Assembly (NCBI GenBank): GCA_002179805.1
Contig: NAVB01000195.1
Span: 1-21,530, forward strand
DNA from: Acanthamoeba lenticulata
Lineage: Eukaryota; Discosea; Longamoebia; Acanthamoebidae
Length of the DNA stretch: 21,530 nucleotides
Direction of reading: 5' to 3'
The position numbers and the translations under genes are program-made. Below the pieces are notes generated by a model that did no database searches, was not told where the DNA came from, and saw only the letters and a list, made by a program, of their open reading frames with translations. Each line of letters opens with the position of its first letter. The first letter of the stretch is position 1. Below, in pieces: positions 1-9,021 of the stretch.

Positions 1-15
1 AATATAAAAAATAAC

Positions 16-972
16 CTTGACGTCTGTGCGACTCTTGGACCCAAAAGAAGCCGATGGCCATGTAGTTGTGAAGGCCGAGCCACGCCACCATCTCGTTACT
101 TGGAGGCGCCATGCGCACGCACGTCGAAGGCGCTCGACGCACGCAGTCGGCAATGTAGCCCTCGACCTCCTCGCGCGCGTACTTCCACTGGGACTCGACG
201 AGCCTCGTGTCCTCCTGGCCTGCCGCCCGCGCAAACCATCAGTTTCCGTCCACTACCACACCAGAGCTCGCTTGCGCGGCCGAGCGGCAAAGCCTACGAG
301 GAGAAATGCTGTCGAGCCAGAGGCCCAGCGAGCGCAGGTGGGCCAAAGTCGCGTCGTGCTCGGGCGGCGTGAAGTGCGCTTCGGCGCAGTGGAGCGCGAC
401 GCAAGGCAAGTGCCACGTTTCTTGCGCGCCGGTGGCCGCGGCGCGCTCGCGCACGAGCGGCAACCATGTGCTGTCGAGCCCGGCAAAGTGGACGCCCGAC
501 ACCATGTCGACGTGCTCCAGGAGGGCCCGCGCGGCGTCCTTGTTCATCGCGTGTCGCGGGACGAACATGGACACATTCCAGGACGACGATGACAGCGACG
601 GTGATGACGATGACGACGTCGTGGGGTCGTCCGTCGAGATGCGCGGGCGCAGGACCAGCGCGCCGCACGGGGCATTTTCGACGCTTGACAAGGCCACGAA
701 CCAGCGCTCGCGGACGGGTTCTGGCCGGGCTGCGCTGGCATCAGTGCGGCTTTGCTCCCACCAGAGTGCCGGGCCTGCAGCCCCCCCCCCGCACAAGTGT
801 GTGCCGCTTGTCAGTGCCAAGTGCAGTTTAAAGGCTTGTGCGAAGGAGCAGTGCGGGGCACACCAAAGACCATCCACGACTCGGGCAGGTGGCTGGCCAA
901 AAACGAGCGCATGGCTGTCCACAAGGGCCCGCCAACTTCGGCAACCTCCACCTGGCTTACCACTTGCTCCAT
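16..972 (-). CDS. GLYAT-like N-acyltransferase, partial (C-terminus beyond the left edge)
   Basis: Exons 972-864, 774-298 and 219-16 give 263 residues, and a fourth intron opens at 15 (CAAG|GTTATTTTTTATATT). All three junctions keep phase 1. The start is the first in-frame ATG (MEQVVSQVEV). The last ~70 residues fit the acyl-CoA N-acyltransferase fold of glycine N-acyltransferase and FR47-like proteins: a helix around RLVESQWKYA, then STCVRMAPPSNEMVAWLGLH, then AIGFFWVQESHRRQG, where Q/HRRxG corresponds to the acyl-CoA pyrophosphate loop. The N-terminal half resembles the GLYAT N-domain (a WFVALSS strand and an acidic/Ser loop) but is weaker. The likely reaction is acyl transfer from acyl-CoA to an amino acid or amine; the substrate cannot be read. 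Without the 297-220 intron an in-frame TGA interrupts the gene, so that 78-nt GC-rich intron is required by the model. A broken gene is the alternative. Confidence 0.68.
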
Positions 973-1168
973 GCGCCCAAGCGCCACACTGAAGTTTATG
1001 CTCTTTTGTTTCTTTGTCGGATTTCTTGATTCCTTCCTGGCGACCACAATAAAAGTTCGCCACTTGGCTTCAGTTCCTCACCACACAAACCACTCTTAGA
1101 CATCATCAACTCCACTCTACATGAGTTGGCGTGGAAGATCACGGACCAGCTGATCCGCCCAGCACTCG
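973..1168. promoter_or_regulatory. Divergent intergenic region shared by two genes
   Basis: Only 196 bp separate the ATG of the acyltransferase (minus) from the ATG of the F-box-Rho gene (plus). Both promoters and 5' leaders must lie here or inside the flanking exons. I see no clear TATA box. The role is inferred from position only. Confidence 0.45.
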
Positions 1169-2836
1169 ATGGACCTCTACGAGGTGGTGCAGGCCTCATT
1201 AAAAAAGTTAATAACACGGTTTTTATTAATATTTTAATTCTCTGGCTGCAGAAGAAGAAGCAGCAAATGGAAGACCACAGCAAGAAAAGGAAGAAGAGGC
1301 CAACCAGCTCTTCCCTTGACTTGCCATGTGCGCCTCCGCTGCCTTTCTCTTTCCTGCGGAGAGTTTGGTCAAGAGCGGAAACTAACGACGCTGGACTTGC
1401 CCACACTACATAGCTCCTTACACCCAGCTGCTGCCTGACGAAGTGCTGGCGCTCATCTTCTCCTTCCTGGAGAGTGACATGCGGGCCCTTTGCCAGGCCG
1501 CCAGCACTTGCCACCGGTTCTGCACTTCCACCCCTTTTTCCAACCAATTATGACCATAACAGCTCTTTCTGGTGTTGTTGTTGTTGTTGGAGCACCAAGG
1601 TGGCACACCATGGTCACGATGGAGAACCGCTGGTGGGAGGCTGCGGTCAAGGCCCGGCCGGGGCTGGCGTGGCGGCTGGACGTTGACCTTGCCAGGGAAA
1701 AGCCAGGCGGCCTGCGCCAACTCCTGCTCGACCTCGCCAAGGTGTGGCGCTTCCTTGTGGATGATGAAGATGAAGAGGAAGATGACAAAGGACTTGGCCC
1801 AACCAATGGCAGGAGAAGCAACAAGTGAGGCGGCGGATGGCCAAGCTGCACAGCAGCTACAAAAAGTCGAGTAGCAAACAGGGCGCGCCTGGGGAGACCA
1901 CCATGAGGACGTTGACCAGCGGCGCCCATCCCTCCCCGGCCAACCTCAAGCTCGTGGCCGTGGTGCGAGACATACGAGCTCTGAACACATTATGACCGCC
2001 ATTCATCAACACTTTACTAATCACCACCGTGGTGTGTACATGATTAGGGCGACTGTGGCGTGGGCAAGACCTGCACGCTCCAGTGCGCCGTTGGCCACAC
2101 GTTCCCGAACGATTACTTGCGACCCTGGGGTCTGGAGCTCTCCCCTTCTTCGTCATCTTTCTCCTGCTGAGCGTGTTTCTCTGCTCGTTGATGTGTAGAC
2201 GACTACTTGGCCACGGTGGAGGTGGGCGGGATGCCCATCGACGTGCGCCTGTGGGACACCAACGGGTCCGAGGTGTGTCTGTGCGCGGGGCTCAAAACCT
2301 GGTCTGCAGAGGTCTTTTTGTTGTCTCACGCAGGGCATGTGGGCGGGGGGTCAGGTGTACGACAAGCTGCGGCCTGTGAGCTATCCCCATACGGACGTGT
2401 TTCTCGTCTGCTTCAGCCTCGTCGACCGGGCCTCGTTGGACCACGTCGAGACCAAGGTGGAGCTCCTCTCGAGCACCTTTTGGCCAACGTCCTTCTGCCT
2501 AACGTTTTGTTGTTGCTGTTGGTGAAGTGGGTGCCTGAGATCACGCAGCACTGCCCTGACCGGCCGTTCGTGCTGGCTGGCGCCAAGCTCGACGTTGTCG
2601 TCAACGGCAGCGAGTTTGACGTGCAGCAGCTGGATGGCGAGCCGCGGAAGCAGACCCAAGTCAGCTTCGACGAGGCCAGAGAAGTGGCCCGCCGGGTGGG
2701 CGCAGCGGGCTTCATCGCCTATTCCTCACTGACGCGGCAGAACCTCGAGCTCCTGCTTCACGAGTGCGTCAAGCTTGCGCTTTTGCACGAAGGCGGGCAT
2801 CCTGCCCACGGGACCAGGCCGTGTTTGCTCAGCTGA
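1169..2836 (+). CDS. F-box protein fused to an atypical Rho-family GTPase with a C-terminal CaaX box
   Basis: Nine exons: 1169-1183, 1252-1327, 1414-1516, 1600-1741, 1813-1962, 2048-2129, 2199-2272, 2355-2456 and 2528-2836 (350 residues, all phases consistent). Residues ~6-22 are basic (KKRKKRP, NLS-like). Residues ~36-80 are an F-box ([14 protein letters not shown], then STCHRW and ENRWWEA), which normally binds Skp1 in SCF ubiquitin ligases. After a basic helical linker comes a Rho-type G domain: P-loop GDCGVGKT (163-170), DTNGSE in place of DTAGQE (209-214), [25 protein letters not shown] in place of GTKLD, a Rho-insert-like stretch, and SSL in place of SAL. The protein ends PCLLS, a prenylation motif. 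Switch I reads YLRPWDDY and lacks the usual Mg-binding Thr; the catalytic Gln is Ser. It is therefore probably GTPase-impaired. A membrane-anchored SCF adaptor is inferred. The short first exon is the least certain part. Confidence 0.82.
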
Positions 2837-2951
2837 GACTTCTTGGTTTGTTCACAAAAAAGAACGAAAAAAGCGACGAGCGCGATCCAGAACAGCAAGT
2901 CTGGCGGCACATCACCGGTGGTAATGCATGAAGAAGGCGCGTGAAGAAACC

Positions 2952-2956
2952 AAAAA
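2952..2956 (-). terminator. RNA polymerase III T-run after 5S
   Basis: The minus strand reads TTTTT three bases after the last base of the 5S helix I. This is the usual Pol III stop signal in the expected place. Confidence 0.75.
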
Positions 2957-2958
2957 GA

Positions 2959-3076
2959 GGATACGACACGGTGGATTCCCGGGTGGTCGCCCACCCCAGT
3001 ACTAACACCGCCTGGCGCAGCTTAACTTCGCTGTTCGGATGGGAAGCGGTGCTTTCTGCGCAGTATGGCCGTATCC
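2959..3076 (-). rRNA. 5S ribosomal RNA
   Basis: The minus strand starts GGATACGGCCATACTGCGC and ends CACCGTGTCGTATCC. The ends pair as helix I (GGATACGGC with GTCGTATCC, one G-U wobble). The loop A/helix II and helix III core CCCATCCGAACAGCGAAGTTAAGC, the box C-like GTTAGTACTGGGGTGGGCGACC and the GGGAATCC segment are typical eukaryotic 5S. Length is 118-119 nt. It matches Acanthamoeba 5S as I remember it, apart from a possible C-to-T change near the 3' end compensated by the wobble. The gene lies alone between protein genes, so the 5S genes are dispersed at least in part. Transcription would use the internal control region. Confidence 0.95.
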
Positions 3077-3750
3077 ATCAGTTGTCACACTTTCCTATCG
3101 GCAGATGCCTTCGTGACAACGCGGACGACTCATCTCGTCCTTCGCTGCGGGGATGATGCCCTTCTTTGCACGTCTTCCGATAGAGCCCGCTTTCTGGATG
3201 AGGATGTGCCATAGGACTTATCAGCCGATTTCTTTGCCCCACGCGGCGCCCACAAGTCAGCCCTCGTGTCTCTTCGGGTTGGGCCACTGTTGATTGTTCG
3301 TGCCAAGCTCATGCGGACAAGGTAGAAACGTGCAATTAGCACTTGCCAACGCATGTGCACGTTCCGCAGAGAGCTGTTTGTTTTGTCTAAACCCCATTCG
3401 CAGAGCGCACGCTCCGGGCCAAACAGAGCGGTCCGTCCCCAGAGTGAGGAACTTCACCTCATTTTTTAGGAGATGCACAAACACCCGGAGTGGAGGAGGC
3501 AATGCCAAGGGAGCACTTCCACGGAAAATTACCGGGATTCAAAGCGTGGCCAATCCACACCTCAGAGTGACCATCAACCACATCATGAATGGCACGCGTC
3601 GATAGGGGTGGACGACGGCCGCGCGCCCTTTGCCCAAGGCAGGCGTGGTCGCCCTACAACGCCATTTTTAGTTTTATGGACCACCACGCGAGCATCACCA
3701 CCTCCTGATCGCCCGTCCCAGCTGCTTGTCCCAGTGCTTCAACCTCAAAG
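3077..3750. other. Intergenic stretch, no gene seen
   Basis: This lies upstream of 5S (minus) and upstream of the histidine kinase (plus). Open frames on both strands are short, lack family features and have no coherent splice model. The right part probably holds the kinase promoter and the first non-coding exon, which would end near 3750. Confidence 0.5.
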
Positions 3751-3875
3751 GTACAGCTCTTCTTCGCTTCATTCTTTTTAACCTTCGTTCTTCTTCTTCT
3801 TCTTCTTCGCTTTCGCTCTTTTTATTTTAAAAATTCTTATGTTCTTGTTCCTTCTTCTTTTCTTCTTCCCCTCAG
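3751..3875 (+). other. Candidate 5' UTR intron of the histidine kinase gene
   Basis: AAAG|GTACAG at 3750/3751 and a long pyrimidine tract ending CCCCTCAG at 3875 make a textbook intron 53 bp before the kinase ATG. It contains a (TTC)n run at about 3784-3809. The flanking sequence has no open frame joined to the kinase, so it would be a leader intron. Confidence 0.6.
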
Positions 3876-3928
3876 CTTCTTCAGACGTCCATCTTGTTGC
3901 CCAACGAAAGTCGTTGTGGTAGAGCAGG

Positions 3929-6928
3929 ATGTCTTCCACGTTCACCACCTCCACCCCCTCCACCTCCACCTCCACCGTCACAACATCCACAACAGCAGCC
4001 ACGAGCATCGACTCGGCCTCGCCAGCGATCAGGCCCAGGTCGATGTCGATGCCCGCGACGCTGTCGCCCAGCCCGCAACAGCCGCCACAACTGCCCAACT
4101 CGGCGCCGTCGGCGGCCTCGGCGTTCGTCTGCCTCCTGCCCGAACACGTGCGCAAAGTCGAAGACGAAGATGAACGACGGAAGCAACTCCTCTGCCGCCT
4201 CATCCTCCCCTTCCTCGCCCTCTTCAACCTCATCTGCCTCCTCTCTCCGCCCACCATCGTCTCCTCGTCCTACAATACCACATTCTTTGAATTCCTCTGC
4301 TGGGCGTCACTCGTCGTCGACTGCGCGCTGATGGCCGACGTCACGACATTGTGTCGTCGCCGGGACGCCTACGGGACGTCGCTCGTCCTCGCGCTCTGGT
4401 GCAACTTCGCGGTCCTGAGCGCGTGCTTCCACTACGGCTTCGTGCCCGAGTTGTTCTGCGTCCTGGCCTGCATGCCCCCGCTGCTCTTCTTCGTGTTTGG
4501 CGGCCGCGTCGGCGTGTGCGCGTTGGCCGTCGTTTTGCTCGAGGGCACGCTCTTCCCGCTCGTGGCCCCGCTCGTCGTCGCCGTTGTCGACAACTCGACG
4601 TCGACGTTGATGGCGTCGCCCGAGCACCAACTCCAGCTGTCGTCCCAGACGTCGCTCGCCGCGGCGCTGCTGGTGGCCTACGTCGTCGGGCTCTCGGCCT
4701 GGGTGCAGGACGGCTCGCGCGTGGCCTATCGGGACAAAATGCGGGCCATTGTGCTCCAATCGGAGGTGGCCAACCGCGAACTCCAACAGGCCACCGCCGC
4801 CAAGTCCAACTTCCTCGCCAACATGAGCCACGGTTCGTCTCCTTCATTTTTTATCTTTTTTAAAAAAATTATTACAATAAAAATATTGATATTTATTCAT
4901 TTATTCATAAAATTTAAATCACTCATTTTATTACAAATTTATTTAAATTTTGCAGAGCTCCGGACGCCGCTGCACGGGATCACGGCGATGGCGCGCGAGC
5001 TGCTCGAGACGCTCTCGCCGCGCAACCCGGCGCGCGAGTGCGTGGAGATCATCTCCGACAGCAGCGAGCACATGCTGGGCTTGGTGAGCGACATCCTCGA
5101 CTTTGAGCGGATCGAGAACAACCGGCTCGACCTCGAGAGCATCCCCTTCTCCATCCTCTACGAGGCCGACAAGGCCATCACCATCCTCAGCGTCGCCGCC
5201 AAGCGCAAGGGCATTATTGTCGACAAGGTTTGTGTTTATTTTAAATTCATTTTTATATTTATTAATATTTTATTATTTATTAGGACTATCGCGTGGCGCT
5301 TCCCATGCACGTCGGGGACCCGCTGCGGTTCAGGCAGATCCTGTTCAACCTCGTCTCCAACGCGATCAAGTTCACGCCCGAGGGCGGGCGCGTCACCGTG
5401 TGCGTCGTCAACGACGAGAAGGAGGAGGACCTCATCACCGTCGAGGTCAAGGACACGGGCATCGGCATCGCCGAAGAGCACAAGTCCCACCTCTTTAGCG
5501 TACGCTTTTTTCTCTCTTTTTTTCCTAATGATTCAAATTTTTATTAAAATATTTGGTGTTACTTTCAAAAAATAATAACAATTATTTTATTTAAATTAAA
5601 ATTTTATTCTGTTTTTGTAGTGCTTTTCGCAGGTCGACAGCTCGATCAGGCGGCGGTACGGCGGGAGCGGCCTCGGGCTGGCGATCAGCAAGCGCCTGTG
5701 CGAGGCCATGCACGGGGACATCGGCTACCAGTCCACGTTCGGGCAGGGCTCGACCTTCTTCTTCTCGGTCAAGCTGCCCACCTTTGTCCCGCCCCAGGGC
5801 GACGACTACTGCGAGTGGGCGCCCTTCAACGCGTCGAGCTCCATCCCCGTGGCCGTGGCCAAGAAGACGTCCGTCCACCACAGCGCCTCGTCGTCGGCGT
5901 CGACGACGCCAAGACTGCCGACCATGAACAGGAAGAAGACGTTCTCGTCGTCGACCCTGCCCACGCTCTGCTTCCCGCTGTCGCCGACGCCCTCGTCGTC
6001 CTCGCTGGCCACGAGCTCGCGGGTCATCCCCAAGTCGCCGTCGAGCTCCTCGATCGCGTCCCTCGAGGGCTCGTCCTCGGCCTCCACGTCGCCCTCGCCC
6101 CCGCAGTCGCCCCGCGGCGGCGGCGGCCACTTCTCGGTGTCGTCCTTCTCGGCCTCGCTGCTGACGTCGCTGTCGTCGCCCTTCTCGTCGCCCTCGCCGT
6201 CGTACTCGAACATCGGCGGCTTCGGCGGTTGCGGCTGCGGCTCGTCGTCGTCGCCCTCGCCGTCGCCGTCGCTCTCCTCGTTTGGGTCGATCTCGTCGCT
6301 GTCCAGCTCGACCACATCGCTGTCGACCATCGTGGCCTCGACGAGCCCCAAGATGATGCTCGAGGGCGCGCGCATCCTCCTCGTGGAGGACAACGAGGTC
6401 AACCAGAAGGTGGCCAAGCGCATGCTCTACTGCCTCGGCTGCCAGGTCACCGTCGCCGGCAATGGCGAGGTGTGTTTGGCCGTGCTCGAGGAGGCCATCG
6501 AGCCCTTTGACGTGATCCTCATGGACTGCCAGGTACGTTTGCTCTCATGCCATATTTTTTGCATAGTTTAAATATTTTCACATATGATTTTTATTATGTT
6601 TTGTTTTATTTAAATCTTGATCAAAATTTTAATTTTTGTTTTGAAATGTTCTGATTGGCCGCAACAGATGCCCATCTTGGACGGCTTCCATGCGACGTTG
6701 AAGATCAGGGAAAAGGAGAAGGTGACGGGCATCCCGCGCACGCCCGTGGTCGCCCTCACCGCCTCGGCCACCAAGGAGTACCAGCAAAAGTGCTTCTCCG
6801 TGGGCATGGACGACTTCCTGTCCAAACCCTTCACCAAAACCATGCTGGCCCGCGTCCTCAAGCGATGGGTCGGCACCCGTGGGGCCACTCCCCCGCCCAA
6901 TCACCACGCCACCACGCATGAAGAGTAA
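3929..6928 (+). CDS. Transmembrane hybrid histidine kinase/response regulator
   Basis: Exons 3929-4832, 4956-5227, 5284-5499, 5621-6532 and 6668-6928 encode 854 residues. Residues 1-65 are Ser/Thr/Pro-rich. Six hydrophobic segments follow (about 88-106, 118-138, 150-168, 172-190, 195-220, 241-258) with no recognisable sensor fold. Then a coiled linker leads to the H-box [15 protein letters not shown] with phospho-acceptor His301. The HATPase has N-box Asn418 ([12 protein letters not shown]), G1 DTGIG (449-453), an F-box-like CFSQVD and G2 GGSGLGL (478-484). A Ser-rich linker (~500-710) joins a C-terminal receiver: acidic pair E720/D721, phospho-acceptor D766 (LMDCQMP), T799 and K821. Every catalytic residue is present, so it should autophosphorylate and pass phosphate His to Asp to an HPt protein not found here. 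The four coding introns are AT-rich, and exon 4 starts at CFSQ because this restores the family alignment. Confidence 0.93.
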
Positions 6929-6993
6929 CCAACCAACAATGGTCCACCCACATAACTTGTAGATACAGCCTTGTAAACACATCTTCCACTACT

Positions 6994-6999
6994 AATAAA
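6994..6999 (+). terminator. Poly(A) signal of the histidine kinase gene
   Basis: AATAAA lies 66 nt after the kinase TAA. It is only 28 bp from the opposite-strand AATAAA of the convergent gene, so the two 3' ends probably overlap. Confidence 0.65.
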
Positions 7000-7026
7000 A
7001 GTTAAAAAATAGATTAGAATTTGAAT

Positions 7027-7032
7027 TTTATT
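7027..7032 (-). terminator. Poly(A) signal of the F-box/ankyrin gene
   Basis: The minus strand reads AATAAA eight bases past the stop codon at 7040. The tight spacing implies a very short 3' UTR or use of a signal further on. Confidence 0.5.
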
Positions 7033-7039
7033 AATTTGT

Positions 7040-8485
7040 TTAGAAAGGGCTGTGGGAACAGCTTTTGTGGCGCAAGAGGTACTTTCGGCAGCCCTTTCCC
7101 TTGCGGATCCCCGTCCTGCGCCAGCAGGCCTGCCAGTCCCAGGGACAACCGGCCTCGTGGAGGAAGCGCAGCGTGGCGCCGCTTTTCTGGGCCACGGCGA
7201 TCTCGCACATCGCCGCATCCCACGCGAGGCCCGACAGCCTCGTGACCAGCTGGATGACCTCCACTTGGCACGAGTACACCGACCCGTGCAGCACTTCGAT
7301 GTCGATCGGGCACCCGCGGTTGGCCAACCATTGAACCAGGCTTACCTCGCCTTGGCGCGCAGCTTCGACCGCGCACTCGTGCGGCGTAATCCACTGCTTG
7401 TCGAACGCGTGCTGGAGCGTCGATCTCTGCGTTGCGGCGGCAGTCACCCACTCCCGGGGCTGAAGGGCCAGCCCGGCCTTGTCGTGGCCGTAGTCGAGGA
7501 TTTCGGTCATGTTGTGCGTGGCCGCGACCTCCAGGTGGTGCGTGGTGGCCTGCATGCCGTGCTCGACTGCGTACAGGAAACAGCTTTCATGGCGAGGAAA
7601 CAAACGGTCGGCGCAGTTGAAGTGGTCCGGGTCAAACTCCATACCAACGGTCTGGTGCATATAGACAAAGGACCGAAGGCAACCAGAGTAGATGATCTTT
7701 TCCATGAGCTCCCGTGTGGGGGTCAAGCCGTGATTGGCAAAGGCGTAGAGAATGGCGTCTTCGCCCTGGCGCTCTATGACCTGAAGCCAGTCGACGTGGC
7801 TGAGCGGCAGGCCCCCGCATTGGTGAGCGTAGACCACGCACGGCATGTGGTTATTCCTCGCGGCGCACTGAAGCACGCTGCTGGTCCACGACGGGTCGCC
7901 GCGCTGGTGAAGGTGTTGCAGCATCGCCAGCTGCCCGGTCTGGGCGGCCTGCGCGCACGCGTCCTCGGGCGTAGAGACACCAATGGAGAGGAGGTAGGTG
8001 AGGCAATTGACAGCGCCTCCTCGGATCGACGCGACGACTGCCGGGCTGAACGTCCGGCCCTTCTCTTCGCTCTGCCAGGGACAGCCAGACTCGATGAGCC
8101 AACGCAGCATGTGCGCGTGTCCTCGATAGGCCGCGACGTAGGTCGTGGTGACGCCCCACCTGCAGCCGCATTTGTCGCGTTGGCGCAGGTCGACGAGGCA
8201 GCCCACGTGGCCCGCCGAGGCGGCCGCATTGCAGAACTTGAAGAGCCCAAAGTACGCGGAATGCTCAGCGCCATGGTCAGCTGCACAAACGGCGACGCGC
8301 AAGAGTTCGTTGTAGGCGGGCGAGCCGTTCTTGATCCGCACGCACGGAGGGCCGCCCGAGGCCGCTTCTTCGTCCTTTATCAGGACACGCCAACGGTGGC
8401 ACACGAGCGTGCACTGGCCAAAGCGCACACGGCATGGGAGAAACGCAAGCACGACGCACAACAGCTCGTTCGGAAGCTCGTCCAT
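7040..8485 (-). CDS. Intronless F-box and ankyrin-repeat protein
   Basis: One uninterrupted exon encodes 481 residues. The start is the ATG of MDELPNELL; the codons just upstream are TTG TTG GAG. Residues 1-40 form an F-box (LPNELLCVVLAFLPC, then TLVCHRWRVL). The remainder is made of degenerate ankyrin-like units with recurrent signatures: AASAGHVGCLVDL, AAYRGHAHMLRWLIESGCPW, AAQTGQLAMLQHL, EAARQGEVSLVQWLANRGCP and RFLHEAGCPWDW. The family is abundant in Acanthamoeba and in giant viruses of amoebae, and is thought to present substrates to Skp1-cullin ligases. The specific target is unknown. The lack of introns stands out beside intron-rich neighbours and would suit retroposition or exchange with a virus. 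It converges on the histidine kinase gene, with 111 bp between stop codons. Confidence 0.9.
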   Translation of the reverse strand: MDELPNELLCVVLAFLPCRVRFGQCTLVCHRWRVLIKDEEAASGGPPCVRIKNGSPAYNELLRVAVCAADHGAEHSAYFGLFKFCNAAASAGHVGCLVDLRQRDKCGCRWGVTTTYVAAYRGHAHMLRWLIESGCPWQSEEKGRTFSPAVVASIRGGAVNCLTYLLSIGVSTPEDACAQAAQTGQLAMLQHLHQRGDPSWTSSVLQCAARNNHMPCVVYAHQCGGLPLSHVDWLQVIERQGEDAILYAFANHGLTPTRELMEKIIYSGCLRSFVYMHQTVGMEFDPDHFNCADRLFPRHESCFLYAVEHGMQATTHHLEVAATHNMTEILDYGHDKAGLALQPREWVTAAATQRSTLQHAFDKQWITPHECAVEAARQGEVSLVQWLANRGCPIDIEVLHGSVYSCQVEVIQLVTRLSGLAWDAAMCEIAVAQKSGATLRFLHEAGCPWDWQACWRRTGIRKGKGCRKYLLRHKSCSHSPF

Positions 8486-8521
8486 CTCCAACAACTAAAT
8501 GGTGCAATAAAGACGGCTCCA

Positions 8522-8527
8522 TTTATT
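8522..8527 (-). terminator. Poly(A) signal of the small two-exon gene
   Basis: The minus strand reads AATAAA about 150 nt after the TAA at 8675. The signal is only 37 bp upstream of the next minus-strand ATG (8485), so the 3' end of this gene and the promoter of the next are packed together. A 13-T run on the plus strand follows. Confidence 0.4.
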
Positions 8528-8674
8528 TTTTTTTTTTTAATTGGTGGACTGAAAAAATGATAACTGAAATAAAAAAAACGCGAAAATGGCATGTACACAA
8601 TTTTTTTGTTTTGGTGCTTTTCTGAAAAGGGTTGTACAGACTATCTACACTGGGGTGTTTACAAAGACCACTTC

Positions 8675-9021
8675 TTAGGCCCGAGGTCGTCGCTCAGTTG
8701 TGGGGGTCTGTTGCGGCCTCTGGTGCGAGTAGGGGTGGAAGATGGCTGCCTGGAAGAAGAAGAACCCGCCCCACGCAGCAGCGTTCTTGGCTCTGTGGAG
8801 GATAAAGGCCGGCAAGAGAGTGAGCTGGTGCCCCATTGGTCCAACAAAAACAATACGCGAAAGGGAGAAGAGGAAATTTGGGAAGGACCAACGCACCGAG
8901 ACCAGGAGGTGGCGGCGCCATAGGGGGCGTGGAAGGCACTGGCGAAGGCCCTTCGCCAGCTGGCAAAGGCACTTGTGGCAGAAGAGGAAGTGGTCATGCG
9001 GACAGCGGTCATGCTCGACAT
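8675..9021 (-). CDS. Small basic protein, possible mitochondrial targeting; family not recognised
   Basis: Exons 9021-8897 and 8792-8675 are joined across a 104-nt GT-AG intron (TCTCG|GTGCG...CCACAG|AGCC). They give 80 residues ending in TAA. The first ~42 residues are rich in Ser, Ala, Thr and Arg with no acidic residue (MSSMTAVRMTTSSSATSAF, then ASWRRAFASAF), as in a mitochondrial presequence. A short hydrophobic patch follows (AAAWGGFFFFQAAIF), then a Pro/Gln/Arg-rich tail. This could be a small inner-membrane subunit, but I recognise no family. All three minus-strand frames are open here, so the reading rests on the intron, the start context and the composition. Confidence 0.5.

Noticed and set aside
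3140..3230. Possible C/D snoRNA (GGATGATGC with a downstream CTGG)
   Set aside because: The C box lacks its final A, the D box is not CTGA, and no terminal stem is present.
3440..3475. Short hairpin TGAGG-AACTTCA-CCTCA followed by TTTTTT, resembling a terminator or Sm site
   Set aside because: The stem is only five pairs and no RNA gene body precedes it that I can recognise.
5620..6510. Alternative plus-strand frame, Arg/Ala/Leu-rich
   Set aside because: Overlaps exon 4 of the histidine kinase out of frame. The kinase frame carries the G2 box and receiver motifs.
7052..8560. Plus-strand open frame of 502 codons
   Set aside because: Antisense to the F-box/ankyrin gene. The minus-strand protein has clear F-box and ankyrin signatures; the plus one has none.
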